Assembly (NCBI RefSeq): GCF_014279775.1
Contig: NZ_CP047961.1
Coordinates: 1,860,001 to 1,924,000 of the forward strand
Length of the DNA stretch: 64,000 nucleotides
DNA from: Synechococcus sp. PROS-9-1
Lineage (GTDB): Bacteria; Cyanobacteriota; Cyanobacteriia; PCC-6307; Cyanobiaceae
Direction: 5' to 3'
Under the pieces are notes generated by a model. It worked only from the letters and a program-made list of their open reading frames with translations. It was not told the DNA's origin and made no database searches. Of the stretch, positions 1-10,300 are shown in pieces (position 1 is the first letter of the stretch; every line of letters begins with the position of its first letter). Position numbers and translations under genes: made by a program.

Positions 1-1526
1 CGCATTGCGGTGGCTTCGCTACCCACCATGGCAACGGCATCGTCGTGGGTTGAGGTGGCATCAACCGTGGAGCTGCTGCTGTTGGTGGCTTTAACGGTGG
101 CTTGATCGCCTACCTGCAGGTTGTAGGTCTGTAAACCAACGCGGTTGGCGCCGAGAACTTGGGATGTGGCTTCACCTTCGGTGGAGTCTGCAGTGGTGTT
201 TGTGGTGTTGGCTACTTGGCCAGTGACATTGGCAGCGCCATTAACGACCAGGCTTTGCAGGTCAACACCAAATTGATCGCCACCCGCATTTGACCCTGCC
301 GTTGCGTTGGCATTGCCTTCAGCACTCTGGGCCGCAACCGTGCTGTTGTTGCTGACGGTGCCTGTGACTGTGCCACTGCCCTGAACGTTCAGCTGTGCTG
401 TTGGGTTGTTTTCGTGACTGATGCCTTTGCTGCTTTTGACCCCAGCTCTTGCATTGACATCGCCACCGCTGACATTGGTTGCGTTGGTGTTGGTGGTAAG
501 GGCAACGGAGCCGCTGACGGCGGCGTCGCCACCCACATTGACCGTTGAATTTCCAAGCCGTGCACCGTCAATGACATCAACGTCATTGGTGGCTGAGGCC
601 ACACCCGTTGTGGTGTTGGCTTGAGCCGTGGTGTTGAGGGTGGTTTCAGCATTGATGGTGGCATCAGAGCTGAGATTTTGAACGCGACCAGCGGCGGCCT
701 CGGGGTCTTCTGTGTTTTCAGTTGTGCTGCTTCCATTCTCAGCCGTGCTGGCTGCATCTTCAGCTGTACTGGTTGGTTCTGTTGAAGTGAGCTCGAGTGC
801 TGCAATGTCGACGGCCCTGTTGCTGGCATCCGCTGACCCTGTGGTGGCAGCAGCATTTGCGTTGGTGCTTGTGCCTACGGTTGCATTGATGTTGGCGTTG
901 TCGCCAGCACTAACGCTGTCGAGTCGGGTGCCTCGGGATGTGGTGACCGTATTGCTGGCAGTGGCACCGTCTTCAGCCTTTGTGTCTGCGGTGGCATTGG
1001 TGACTGCCGCTGTGGTGTTGAGGGTATTGCTAGCGGCACCCGTAAGGGTGAGTTCTCCTTCTGCTGTAGTGGTTGCAGCATCAATACCAACGGTTTCGCC
1101 AAGGTTTGTCGCCGCCTTGGAATCGCCGCCTGTGGTGGCACTATCGGCTTGAAGCTCGGTGGTAACGGTGCCATTGATGGTGTTGCTGCCACCAACTGCA
1201 ATGGTTTCTGCTTCAAGGGCTGTGCTGCGATCAACGCTGCTTGTTGAGGTGCCATCACCGGTGACTCCAGTGGCGTCGGCATTCACCTTCAGCAGGTTCT
1301 CGACATCCACCGTGGCGCTACCGCCAACATCGAGATCGTCTGTTTTGAGGCCTTCGGCGATTTTTAGATGCGAATCGGCGTCGCTTGTTCCTTCTGTTGA
1401 GGACGCTGCAGCGGAAATTTCGGCGTCAATCCCCGATTCGAGCGAAGCGTCTGCGCTGACTTCAAGAGAGTCAGCAACGAGACCCTGAACTAGCTCGATC
1501 TCCTGCCTAGATGTGGAGTCAGCCAT
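1..1526 (-). CDS. Giant Ala/Thr/Ser/Asp-rich repeat protein, C-terminus cut by window edge
   Basis: The frame is open from an ATG at 1526 down to base 1 with no stop, so at least 508 residues are visible and the C-terminus lies outside the window. It starts MADSTSRQEIELVQGLVADS and continues as low-complexity sequence rich in Ala, Thr, Ser, Asn, Asp, Val and Gly, with recurring elements such as xVGGxxxVxG and AxATxVTGxG. I see no Cys and very few aromatic residues. Composition and the alternating VGG / SDA elements match the giant proteins at 2173-6225 and 7304-11644, so I place it in the same family. There is no N-terminal signal peptide; export, if any, would need a C-terminal signal, which is not visible here. 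A surface or adhesin role is inferred from the family and the secretion operon nearby. Confidence 0.85.
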   Translation of the reverse strand, partial: MADSTSRQEIELVQGLVADSLEVSADASLESGIDAEISAAASSTEGTSDADSHLKIAEGLKTDDLDVGGSATVDVENLLKVNADATGVTGDGTSTSSVDRSTALEAETIAVGGSNTINGTVTTELQADSATTGGDSKAATNLGETVGIDAATTTAEGELTLTGAASNTLNTTAAVTNATADTKAEDGATASNTVTTSRGTRLDSVSAGDNANINATVGTSTNANAAATTGSADASNRAVDIAALELTSTEPTSTAEDAASTAENGSSTTENTEDPEAAAGRVQNLSSDATINAETTLNTTAQANTTTGVASATNDVDVIDGARLGNSTVNVGGDAAVSGSVALTTNTNATNVSGGDVNARAGVKSSKGISHENNPTAQLNVQGSGTVTGTVSNNSTVAAQSAEGNANATAGSNAGGDQFGVDLQSLVVNGAANVTGQVANTTNTTADSTEGEATSQVLGANRVGLQTYNLQVGDQATVKATNSSSSTVDATSTHDDAVAMVGSEATAM

Positions 1527-1752
1527 CGAATGCGGGGGCAGCACGCCCAATTGGTTGCTCTTAATTTAGAGCCAAGGGAGCAACATTTTCAGCATGCCTC
1601 TTGCATATTCTTTTCAATGGATTGAAGAATCACAGTCCAGAACAGGAGTTTGGGATTGTTAAGTATTACTTATTCAAGGAATGGTATTTACTGAGATACA
1701 CCAAGCAATACAAGAAGTTTGTATGTCTTGGTATTTATTTGTATGTAAGGCC

Positions 1753-1781
1753 AATAAAAAACGCCCCCAGATGGAGGCGTG
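1753..1781 (-). terminator. Rho-independent terminator after the 97-aa gene
   Basis: On the minus strand an 8-bp stem (ACGCCTCC / GGGGGCGT, loop ATCT, one T-G pair) at 1761-1780 is followed by a run of six T. It lies 20 bp downstream of the stop of the small gene ending at 1801 and separates it from the partial giant gene starting at 1526. A run of T on the plus strand at 1787-1793 may let it work weakly in both directions. Confidence 0.7.
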
Positions 1782-1800
1782 AAGACTTTTTTTGACGCCT

Positions 1801-2094
1801 TCAGGCGCAAAGCGCATGTAAGGCTATCAGCGACTCATCGTCAGAAGAAAGGAGATGATCAAGACAGAGAGAGGCTGATTGCATGACGTCCTCAGAGACG
1901 AGGACGAGGTAGTCAGCTGTTTCTCCAAGCACTTTGGACATGATGCTCAGGATCTGTTTAATCGAGACGGAAAGTCCCGAGAGGAGATCTTGAAGTTCCG
2001 CAGAGGCATTGCCGACCAGGTCCTCAATGTCCGACTCGCTGATGGGATCAAGATGAATGTCGATCCCCTGCTGTGTGGATGAATTGAAGTCCAT
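1801..2094 (-). CDS. Small acidic helical protein, paralogue of 12292-12567
   Basis: 97 aa, starts MDFNSSTQQGIDIHLD. I recognise no named family. Its C-terminal half (ILSIMSKVLGETADYLVLVS, then a DxxxxD stretch and a short hydrophobic end LIALHALCA) aligns with the 91-aa protein at 12292-12567 (MVMKELSRVLTESADLLVFL ... LMSAPLYAV). Both are predicted largely helical and acidic, lack a signal peptide, and lie just downstream of a giant repeat-protein gene on the same strand. The gap to the upstream giant gene is 78 bp and holds a strong hairpin (2121-2151). A role as chaperone or accessory factor for the giant proteins is only a suggestion from position. A good terminator follows. Confidence 0.75.
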   Translation of the reverse strand: MDFNSSTQQGIDIHLDPISESDIEDLVGNASAELQDLLSGLSVSIKQILSIMSKVLGETADYLVLVSEDVMQSASLCLDHLLSSDDESLIALHALCA

Positions 2095-2120
2095 GGCATG
2101 GAACTCGGTGGATTGACTGA

Positions 2121-2151
2121 GGTCCAGCTACTCGCATTGAGTTGCTGGACC
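2121..2151 (-). promoter_or_regulatory. Intercistronic hairpin between giant gene and small gene
   Basis: GGTCCAGC (2121-2128) pairs perfectly with GCTGGACC (2144-2151), and ACTC/GAGT pair further inside. There is no following T-run on the minus strand, so it is more likely an RNA-stability or processing hairpin than a terminator. It could set the ratio of the 1350-aa protein to the 97-aa protein. Confidence 0.5.
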
Positions 2152-2172
2152 CGAATCATTCGTCCGAATGGC

Positions 2173-5100
2173 TCAAGCGCCGACGGTGCTGGAATCAGCA
2201 GCCGAATCGACGGAGACGCTGGAGGTGAGAACCGCATCGCTAGCGATGTTGATGGTCCCACTGTCAAGGCCGATGGCATCAACAGAGGCCGTTGCGGAAG
2301 CATTGCCGCTTACGGAGCTGGCTTCCACGAAGTTGGCATCTTGAGCGATGGCACTGATGGAGCCAGTACCGCCGAAGTCGATTTCCATGGTTTGCATGCC
2401 GACAAGGCTTTGTGAGCCATCGGCAGTGGCGTCAGCACCTGTGGATTCAGCAGTGGTATTGAAGCTGCCGAAGGCAGTACCAAGAGCGGTTCCATCGCTG
2501 GCGCCGATAAGGGTTGTTTCGGTTATCCCCTCGATGGTGGATTCGCCAGAGGTAGCTTCGGCTGTGCCATCAACAGATTCAGCGGAGACATCACCGGAGA
2601 CTTGAGTCTGGCCGGCGAGGTCGAGTACGCCGCCCACATCCATGGTGAGTGAGGTAAGGCCAGTGGCATCGAAGTCTCCCTCTGCCTCGCTTGCGCCGGC
2701 TGTACTCATAGCGGAGACACTACCGTCGATTACGCCTGTGGCGGAGAGGGTTCCGTCAGAAGCGCTGGTGAAGATGTCTCCGACGAGGCCCATGGCGTCG
2801 AGGTTGCCAGTGGCCGTGGAAGCACTGTCGACGCCTGATGCAGAAGCATCACCTGTGACGTTGGCGTTGGTGCTCAGGGTTCCAATTCCACCGGCATTGA
2901 GGTCGATGTTTTGGATGCCTAGAGCATTGAAGGTCATGTCGGCAACTGACGTATCACCGCTTGTGCTGGTCGCATCCGCACCACCGATGATGGTGGAGTT
3001 GGAGCTGACCATGGCATCAGAAGCGGTGTCCATGTCGAGTTCGGATGCGATACCCACGCTCTTCTGAAGAGCAGAAGCATCGGTCGATCCAGTCACGCTG
3101 GATGCGGAAGCATCAGCGGTGCCTTGAGCAGTGGCAGCCAAGTTGCCAATGCCTCCGATATCAAGGGTGAGACCCTCTGCGAGACCAGTAACCAGTGAAT
3201 CCGCATTTCCAGCATCGGCGGAAGCAATACCACCGGTACTTGTGGCAGAAGCATCAAGGTTGCTGAAGCCTTGAGCGGTCAGTGAGGCATCCGAGGCCAC
3301 ATCGATCGCAACAGCATCTAAACCAGTAACGGTTTGTCCAAGCCCTGCATTCGCATTGGCATCATTGCTGTCGCTTCCCACATTGGAAGCGGTTGCTGAA
3401 GTGTCGAGTTGTGCTGCTCCTGTGATGTTGGCAATGCCTCCAACGTTGAGATCTGGAAGCACAGCACCAACGGCACTGTCATCCTTGCCAGCGTTAGCTG
3501 TTGCACCTGAAGCGGTACTAGTAGCATCGGCACCTAGTGAACCGACAGCCATACCAGAAACACTGGCGTCAGAAGCAACGTCAATAACATCGTTCGACCC
3601 GATCAAGCCAGTTGCTAAATCAGATTGAGCAACTGCTTTGGATAGGCCATCTTCAACGTTGCTGGATGCAGCAGAGAAATCGAAGTTGGCTTGACCACTG
3701 ATCGACCCAAGACCACCAATGGTGACTTTGCCGTCACTCAGGTCAGTACCAGTGATGGTTTCAGAGGTGGATTTGGCTTCAGCTTCTCCATTAGTTGTCC
3801 CAGCAGAAGCCCCTCCAGTGATGTTTGCAAATCCTGTAACGCTTGCGTCACTTGCAATGTCGAGCTTGCCGGAGAGGTCCAAGCCTTCCGAGGAACGAAC
3901 GCTACTAGTGCCAAATGCTGCACCGGTTACGTTGCTTGCATCAGCTGTAGAGGCGAGAGTGGCTTGGGCTCCGATAGTGCCGATGCCACCGATGATCGTT
4001 GCACCGAGATCAGCGCCTTCGATTGAGTCAGCGCTAGCTCTAGCTGTTGCTGATTTTCCAAGAGTTGCTGCTGCGCTAGCCGCATTGCTGACTTCAGCGA
4101 TACCAGTCAGTCCGCCATCGGAGCTGATTTTTGTGAGACCTGTTTCAAGTCCTTCAGTGTCGTCAAACTTGGCGAGACCTTCAGCTTTGCCAACAACGGT
4201 TTCTGCAGAGGCAGAACCGGCAACGGTGCTTTGACCAAGCAGATCACCGATGCCACCGATAACGGTTTTGTCGAGATCAGCACCTGTGGAGTCATCAACG
4301 TTGCTGGTGGCAGAAGCATTACCGGTGGTGGCTGCAGCACTGGCAGCGTTATCGAGCCCAGCGATACCAGTCAGTCCGCCATCGGAGCTGATTTTTGTGA
4401 GACCTGTTTCAAGTCCTTCAGTGACGTCAAACTTGGCGAGACCTTCAGCGTTGCCATCAACGGTTTCTGCAGAGGCAGAACCGGCAACGGTGCTTTGACC
4501 TTGGAGACTACCGATGCCACCGATAACGGTTGTGCCGAGATCAGCACCTTTGGAGTCATCAACGTTGCTGGTGGCAGAAGCCTTGCCATCAGTAGTTGAA
4601 GCACTGGCAGCGTTATCGAGCCCAGCGATACCAGTCAGTCCGCCATCGGAGCTGATTTTAGTTGTTGTTGCTTCTAAGCCTTCAGTGACGTCAAACTTGG
4701 CGAGACCTTCAGCTTTGCCAACAACGGTTTCTGCAGAGGCAGAACCGGCAACGGTGCTTTGACCAAGCAGATCACCGATGCCACCGATAACGGTTGTGCC
4801 GAGATCAGCACCTTTGGAGTCATCAACGTTGCTGGTAGCAGAAGCATTGCCGGTGGTGGCTGCAGCACTGGCAGCGTTATCGAGCCCAGCGATACCAGTC
4901 AGTCCGCCATCGGAGCTGATTTTAGTTGTTGTTGCTTCTAAGCCTTCAGTGACGTCAAACTTGGCGAGACCTTCAGCTTTGCCATCAACGGTTTCTGCAG
5001 AGGCAGAACCGGCAACGGTGCTTTGACCTTGGAGACTACCGATGCCACCGATAACGGTTGTGCCGAGATCAGCACCTTTGGAGTCATCAACGTTGCTGGT

Positions 5101-6225
5101 CGCAGAAGCATTGCCATCAGTAGTTGAAGCACTGGCAGAGTTATCGAGCCCAGCGATACCAGTCAGTCCGCCATCGGAGCTGATTTTAGTTGTTGTTGCT
5201 TCTAAGCCTTCAGTGACGTCAAACTTGGCGAGACCTTCAGCTTTGCCATCAACGGTTTCTGCAGAGGCAGAACCGGCAACGGTGCTTTGACCTTGGAGAC
5301 TACCGATGCCACCGATAACGGTTGTGCCGAGATCAGCACCTTTGGAGTCATCAACGTTGCTGGTAGCAAAAGCATTGCCATCAGTAGTTGAAGCACTGGC
5401 AGCGTTATCGAGCCCAGCGATACCAGTCAGTCCGCCATCGGAGCTGATTTTTGTGAGACCTGTGTCAAGTCCTTCAATGTTGTCGAGCTTGGCAAGACCG
5501 TCGGCTATGCCTACAACCGATTCGGCAGAGGCAGAACCATCAAATTCTGATTGGCCCAGTAGATCACCGACGCCACCAATGACTGTTTTGTCGAGATCAG
5601 CACCCTGGATTTCAGAAGCGAATGATTCTGCATCTGCTAAGCCATCAGCGGTTGCCGCTGAAGCGCTATTGGTTAATCCAGCAAGACCTTGGATTCCTGC
5701 ATCAGAGCTAACTTTGATTGTTGAAGCCTCTAGACCTTCAACCTGACCATTTTGAGTCTGGTTAGTTTTTAGCTCCGAGCGAGCAGTTGAATCACCTTCA
5801 ACTGAGTCGGCTGAGGCACTTAAATCATTGAGGGAACGACCTAGCGCAGATAGTTCACCACCTACTTCAAGTTTGGTTAGGTCTTGAATACCAGCAGACT
5901 CACCGAGGGTAGTGAATGCATTTGCATCACCATCTGTGGTGCTTGCCAAAGAAGCAGCTGATGTTCCAGCGAGACCTTGGATGCCAGCGTCTGCGCTTAC
6001 TTCAACAGTGCTGTCTGTCTGTAGGCCGGAGTTGAAGGCTGTCGTAGAAACAGCGCCGCTATTGCCAGTGACGTTGCTGGCAGAGGAGTCAGATGAAGAA
6101 TTGGATTCGGTCTGGATTGTGGCGTCAGCTTCAACGTCAACGGTGACGCTTTGAAGACCAGCGGCTTCGACGGTATCTGTAGAGAATGATTCCCAGGATC
6201 CGCCGGCATTGTCAGGAGCAGCCAT
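2173..6225 (-). CDS. Giant repeat protein with 88-aa tandem repeats (1350 aa)
   Basis: The open frame runs up to 6438, but I choose the ATG at 6225 (MAAPDNAGGSWESFSTDTVE) because the neighbour at 7304-11644 starts MAALDP...WESFSTDTVQ and the extra 71 upstream residues are of different composition. The body alternates two elements of about 44 residues: an SD element (IxxSDxxLxGxA ... ASAxTxxGxA) and a GG element (VIGGIGxLxGQS ... ASAETVxGxA). Residues about 240-710 are near-identical 88-aa repeats. I see no Cys, few aromatics and a net acidic composition. The last 50 residues (SSVSGNASATASVDAIGLD then a SDAVLTSSV segment) are nearly the same as in the 7304-11644 protein and are the best candidate for a type I secretion signal. 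There is no N-terminal signal peptide. The regular pattern suggests a beta-solenoid-like extracellular fibre (inference). Confidence 0.85.
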   Translation of the reverse strand: MAAPDNAGGSWESFSTDTVEAAGLQSVTVDVEADATIQTESNSSSDSSASNVTGNSGAVSTTAFNSGLQTDSTVEVSADAGIQGLAGTSAASLASTTDGDANAFTTLGESAGIQDLTKLEVGGELSALGRSLNDLSASADSVEGDSTARSELKTNQTQNGQVEGLEASTIKVSSDAGIQGLAGLTNSASAATADGLADAESFASEIQGADLDKTVIGGVGDLLGQSEFDGSASAESVVGIADGLAKLDNIEGLDTGLTKISSDGGLTGIAGLDNAASASTTDGNAFATSNVDDSKGADLGTTVIGGIGSLQGQSTVAGSASAETVDGKAEGLAKFDVTEGLEATTTKISSDGGLTGIAGLDNSASASTTDGNASATSNVDDSKGADLGTTVIGGIGSLQGQSTVAGSASAETVDGKAEGLAKFDVTEGLEATTTKISSDGGLTGIAGLDNAASAAATTGNASATSNVDDSKGADLGTTVIGGIGDLLGQSTVAGSASAETVVGKAEGLAKFDVTEGLEATTTKISSDGGLTGIAGLDNAASASTTDGKASATSNVDDSKGADLGTTVIGGIGSLQGQSTVAGSASAETVDGNAEGLAKFDVTEGLETGLTKISSDGGLTGIAGLDNAASAAATTGNASATSNVDDSTGADLDKTVIGGIGDLLGQSTVAGSASAETVVGKAEGLAKFDDTEGLETGLTKISSDGGLTGIAEVSNAASAAATLGKSATARASADSIEGADLGATIIGGIGTIGAQATLASTADASNVTGAAFGTSSVRSSEGLDLSGKLDIASDASVTGFANITGGASAGTTNGEAEAKSTSETITGTDLSDGKVTIGGLGSISGQANFDFSAASSNVEDGLSKAVAQSDLATGLIGSNDVIDVASDASVSGMAVGSLGADATSTASGATANAGKDDSAVGAVLPDLNVGGIANITGAAQLDTSATASNVGSDSNDANANAGLGQTVTGLDAVAIDVASDASLTAQGFSNLDASATSTGGIASADAGNADSLVTGLAEGLTLDIGGIGNLAATAQGTADASASSVTGSTDASALQKSVGIASELDMDTASDAMVSSNSTIIGGADATSTSGDTSVADMTFNALGIQNIDLNAGGIGTLSTNANVTGDASASGVDSASTATGNLDAMGLVGDIFTSASDGTLSATGVIDGSVSAMSTAGASEAEGDFDATGLTSLTMDVGGVLDLAGQTQVSGDVSAESVDGTAEATSGESTIEGITETTLIGASDGTALGTAFGSFNTTAESTGADATADGSQSLVGMQTMEIDFGGTGSISAIAQDANFVEASSVSGNASATASVDAIGLDSGTINIASDAVLTSSVSVDSAADSSTVGA
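4095..5510. repeat. Five near-identical 264-bp tandem repeats inside the giant gene
   Basis: The segment ATGCCACCGATAACGG recurs at 4250, 4514, 4778, 5042 and 5306, exactly 264 bp (88 codons) apart; more diverged units at the same spacing start at about 3986 and 5570. The units are a mosaic: LLGQ versus SLQGQ and TGLTK versus ATTTK variants are shuffled between copies, as expected from recent unequal crossover or gene conversion. The period is in frame, so copy-number change alters protein length without breaking it. Confidence 0.95.
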
Positions 6226-6241
6226 TTTTCTTGGTTGGTTA

Positions 6242-6274
6242 TGTGGGGGTTGCTTGTTTAAAGACACCCCCACA
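6242..6274 (-). promoter_or_regulatory. Perfect 9-bp inverted repeat in the 5' leader of the 2173-6225 gene
   Basis: TGTGGGGGT (6242-6250) and ACCCCCACA (6266-6274) pair perfectly around a 15-nt loop, 17 bp upstream of the start codon at 6225. The next giant gene (start 11644) has a comparable GGGGT/ACCCC hairpin in the same place. It could control translation or leader stability. Confidence 0.5.
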
Positions 6275-7227
6275 GGGGGGGCTGAACTCAAGTTATGTCC
6301 CAGAGTTGTATTTAGTCGATATTGCTGAGCAATGAATTTTGTATTGCTAGCAAGGGGTTTGGAGGTTTTTGTGAAGTGGTTAAGGCGGCTGATAACCTTC
6401 CCGCTGACCGTCGTATATACGTGCTGTGCGTACGTCAAAGGCCGTCATTTGAGCGCGTTATTCATTACGAACTTTTGAAAATCATTTGCTTGATTGGGGT
6501 GCCCGGGTGATGTGCATTGAGATTGGAGCGTTGGCTCTCGCTCGCCAAGGGTGAGCACCTTGCGTCAATACTTACGGCTGGGTATTTGGAGATCTCATTC
6601 ACCGGCAACCATTGGTCGGCATCCCGCTGCTTTGTTAAGGGAGGCATTTCAATCAGCGTTTGTTATGCCTCGGTTTTTCGCCCTATTTTTCGGCTGATTA
6701 GCGCCTTTTTTGCTGTTTTCCTTGCCGCGAGCACCATGGGACAAGGTTGGTTTGTGTTGGCTTCGGTTGCTTGTGCGAGGCCGTGATGCTGTGTTCCTTG
6801 GCCATCTTTGGGCAATGCCGGTTTGAGCAATGCTGAACCAAGCAAAACAACCATTTCGGCTTTGTGCTTTGTGGTCCTGATCGGCTCTGATCAAGGGCTT
6901 GTGCGCTGAACTCTCTCCCTTTGGCCCGGTCTATAGAGCCTTAAAGGCAGACCGCTTCCACGATCAAACAGGTGCAGGCAATTGCAGCCAGACCTTGCCG
7001 TATCCCCCTAATGGTTGCCCTTTGTGGTCTGCTGTATCTCCAGGTCAGGCTTGATTTGCTCTTGGTGGAGCTGGGCTGTTGGCGGTTTCAAAGAATTGCT
7101 CGCCCAGCTCATGCTTCTCCAGCAGCTGGCGGAAGCTCAAGTCCGTTTTTTCTTGCTGATGATCAAGAAGTCTTTTTTGGTAATTTTCATGCGTGTCAAA
7201 TATGAATTCCTTGAAGCGCTTCAGGTG
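6275..7227. other. Long leader / intergenic region between two giant genes
   Basis: No convincing gene. The first part holds the upstream region of the 2173-6225 gene, including the palindrome at 6412-6421. On the minus strand 7045-7230 is open and reads like protein (FKEFIFDTHENYQKRLLDHQ ... FFETANSPAPPRANQA, stop at 7045), but it has no good start codon and its 5' part overlaps the terminator at 7228-7260. I treat it as a possible gene remnant only. Confidence 0.4.
6412..6421. promoter_or_regulatory. CGTATATACG palindrome, 187 bp upstream of giant gene start
   Basis: A perfect 10-bp palindrome located 187 bp before the start codon at 6225. The same sequence occurs at 26285-26294 before the secretion operon, and related sites lie before the other surface-protein genes (11829-11854, 16849-16860, 17255-17266, 35009-35016). 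It could be an operator or an extended -10 element. Confidence 0.45.
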
Positions 7228-7260
7228 AAAACACAAAAAAAGGGCCCTTGCGGGACCCTG
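7228..7260 (-). terminator. Rho-independent terminator after the 1446-aa gene
   Basis: On the minus strand AGGGTCCC-GCAA-GGGCCCT forms a GC-rich stem with one bulged T (7241-7259), followed by seven T. It lies 45 bp after the stop of the giant gene at 7304. Confidence 0.85.
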
Positions 7261-7303
7261 TGATTGCTTATGGAAGTGTTGCCTGGGATGAAAACCGTAG
7301 AAA

Positions 7304-10300
7304 CTATCCAACCGTTGAGGCAACAGCGTCGGATTGAGCGTTGACACTGGCAACGATTGTGGCATCACCTGCGATGTGAATGTCACCTCCATCGAGGCCG
7401 ATGGCATCAACAGAAGCGGTGGCAGAGGCATTGCCGCTCACTGATGAAGCAGATACGTAGCTGGTGTCATTCACAATGGCGTTGATTGTTCCACTGCCAC
7501 CAAGATCGAGATTTAAATTCTCGATGCCACGCATGCTTTGGGCAGCGCTCGCTGAAGCATCTTCCGATACTGAATCAGCTGTGGTCGTGAAGTCACCGAT
7601 CGCCATGCCCGTGATGCTGCCAACGCTTGCGCCATCAAGCTCAACGTTCCCGAGGCCAGTGATTTGATTGAGGCTGTCTTCAATGAAAGCAGAGTTGGCT
7701 TCAGCTTTACCCTGAACGCTTGAAGCATTCATATCAACGGTGACTTGGGCTTGACCTATCAGGCTCGCGACTCCTCCAACGCCAAGTTCTAGCTCCGTGA
7801 TGCCTTCTGCATCAAAATCGCCAAAAGCAAAAGCTTTATCGATGCTTTCCGTACCAATGTTGATGCTATTGACGGTGGCATCGATCACAGCAGTACCTGA
7901 GATGTCTCCATCTGAAGAGCTGTACAGATGAGCATCATTGATGCCAGTGGCATCCATGTCTGCAGACGCCTGGGCCATGTCGCTCACGCTGCTGGCATCA
8001 GAGGAACCGTTCACGCTGGCGGTGGAAGCCAGGGTGCCAATGCCGCCGATGCTCATCGAAATGCCGTCGATGCCTGTGGCATCAAAGTCGATGTCTGCCT
8101 CGGCTATGCCGGCTGTGATGTTTTCAGCATTAGCACCACCAAAGATTGATGATATTGCGTTCAAATCAGAATCGGAACTAATCAACATCTCAAGGTCTTC
8201 GATACCGAGCGATTGTTGAGCAGCCAGTGCTGTGGCTTCGCCGCTCACCGTGCTTGCATCGGCATCAGCGGTGCCTTGAGCTTGCGCCAGCAAGTCGCTA
8301 AGTCCACCGATGCTGATGTCCATGTTGGCTTCGATGCCTGTGACGCTTGACGCTGCATCGCCTGCATTGGCGGTGGCGTCACCAGAGGTGCTGATTGCAG
8401 CAGCGTCGAGGTTGCTGAAGGCCTGCGCAATTAGATCCGAATCAGACGCAACCTCGATGTTCCAGTCGTCACTGAATTTAGGTTCAGCAACAACTGCCTC
8501 ACTGCCCATGCTTGGTGATGCGTTCCCGTCATTGGAGGAGGCCTCCTCCTCTTTGACTTCCTTGACTTCTATGACTTCTTTGACTTCTTGAGTTTCAGCG
8601 AAATAGCCATCGGAGTACCAGCCAGCGTGTGGCACGTCGTTCATACCCTGGCCAGCCAGGGATCCGTCAGAGCTTGCGGCGTTGAATTGGCCATAATCTT
8701 CCCCATCGAAGAAGGCAGGGTGGTTTGTGTGTACACCTGTCGTGTAATCGTTTGGTTCGCCTGGGTTCCATGGTGCATTCGAACCTGCAGCGCTTGATCC
8801 ATCTCCCCAAACCCATGTGCCTTCAACGTCGGAGTCGGTGGCACCAACGAAGCCTCTCTTGCCCGTTGCCTTGGCGGCAGCTACTGATGCATCGTTGTCG
8901 AGAATGGCCAGTGTTTTGTCATTTGCTGCAGCATCCGCTAAAGCCTCTGTGTAATTGAAGGACCCTTCGACAAAGTCGATTGAGTGTGCGACTGCTGCGA
9001 CTGGCGCAACTGGCTGAACTGGTGCGTTATAAGAATCACCAGAAGTCAAACCAGTGACGGACTGGCCTTCACCAGCCTTAGCTGTTGCTGCTGCTGCTCC
9101 AGAACCCACATTGGAAGCGGTAGCTGAGGAATCAAGCTGAGCAGCACCGGTTAGGTCGGAGATTCCGCCCACATTGAGTGAGGGAAGAACAGCACCGATG
9201 GCGCTGTCATCAGCACCGGCTGTGGCAGTTGCGCTACCAGCAGTACTGGAAGCATCAGCCGTCAGTGAACCGATGGCCATACCGGAGAGACCGGAGTCGG
9301 AGGCAACATCGATACCAAAGGTGCCATCGGTTGCGGTTGTCTTACCGATCAAGCCTGTTGCTTCAGCTGAATCAGCTGTGGCAGTTGATGCACCTTCAAC
9401 GTTGCTGGAGGAAGCAGAGAGCCCGAAGTTGGCTTGACCAGCGATAGAGCCGATGCCACCAATATCGAGGTTTCCTACAGCCAGATCAGCACCATTAATG
9501 GTGGTGCTAAGAGCGTTGGCAGTTGCTGCACCAGCGGTGGTTGCGGCGTCAGCAGAGCTTGAGACGTTGGCGAGACCTTGAACGGAGGCATCGCTCTTGA
9601 CATCCAATGCTCCTGTTTGCTCCAAGCCTTCTGCAGTATTGAGCTGACTAAGGCTGATGGCCTGTCCCGTGACATTGCTGGAAGCAGCACCGGAGGTCAG
9701 GCTGGTTTCACCAGCAACGGAGCCAACACCACCAATATCGGTAGCACCGAGCTGAGCACCTTGGAGAGTGCCTGCTTGAGCACTAGCGATGGCAGCTTGT
9801 CCACTGGTGCTTTCTGCAGAAGATCCAAGATCAACAGCAGCAAGGCCGTTGATGCCTGCATCAGAGGCAACGTTCAAGCCAGCGGTGGCTTCTAAGCCAT
9901 CGATGTCATTCAGCTGAGAGACAGCACCCGAGATATCACCTGCTGCATCACCAACGTTGGAGGAGGAAGCGGAACCTGCAAAGTTTGCAGAACCGGTCAG
10001 TGAACCAACGCCACCGATGCTCACGTCGCCAAGGTTGGCGCCGTCGATTGTGTTGGCGTATGCACCAGCGGAAGCAGCACCATCCGTGGTGGAAGCGTCA
10101 GCTGTATTAGAGAGATTGGCGAAACCTTGAAGTGTGCCGTCGGACTTGATGTCTGTTCCATAAGCGGTAGGGGAATTATCGGTTCTAGTGACCAGACCTT
10201 GGGCAAGGCCAGTACCGTCGGTTAGGGCGCCAAGATCAACACCAGTCGTGGGGGAGTAAGAGGCAGAGGTTGGAACCGCGAAACCATCTTTCACATCACC

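Noticed and set aside
389-1488. Several open frames on both strands inside 1-1500
   Set aside because: They are shadows of the partial minus-strand giant gene; its own frame is open to the window edge and matches the repeat family.
4095-5510. CRISPR-like array
   Set aside because: The repeats are 264 bp, contiguous and coding, with no unique spacers; they are protein repeats.
6226-6438. N-terminal extension of the 2173-6225 protein
   Set aside because: The 71 extra residues lack the family's composition and run through the leader hairpin and TATACG site; the MAAPDN start matches the paralogue.
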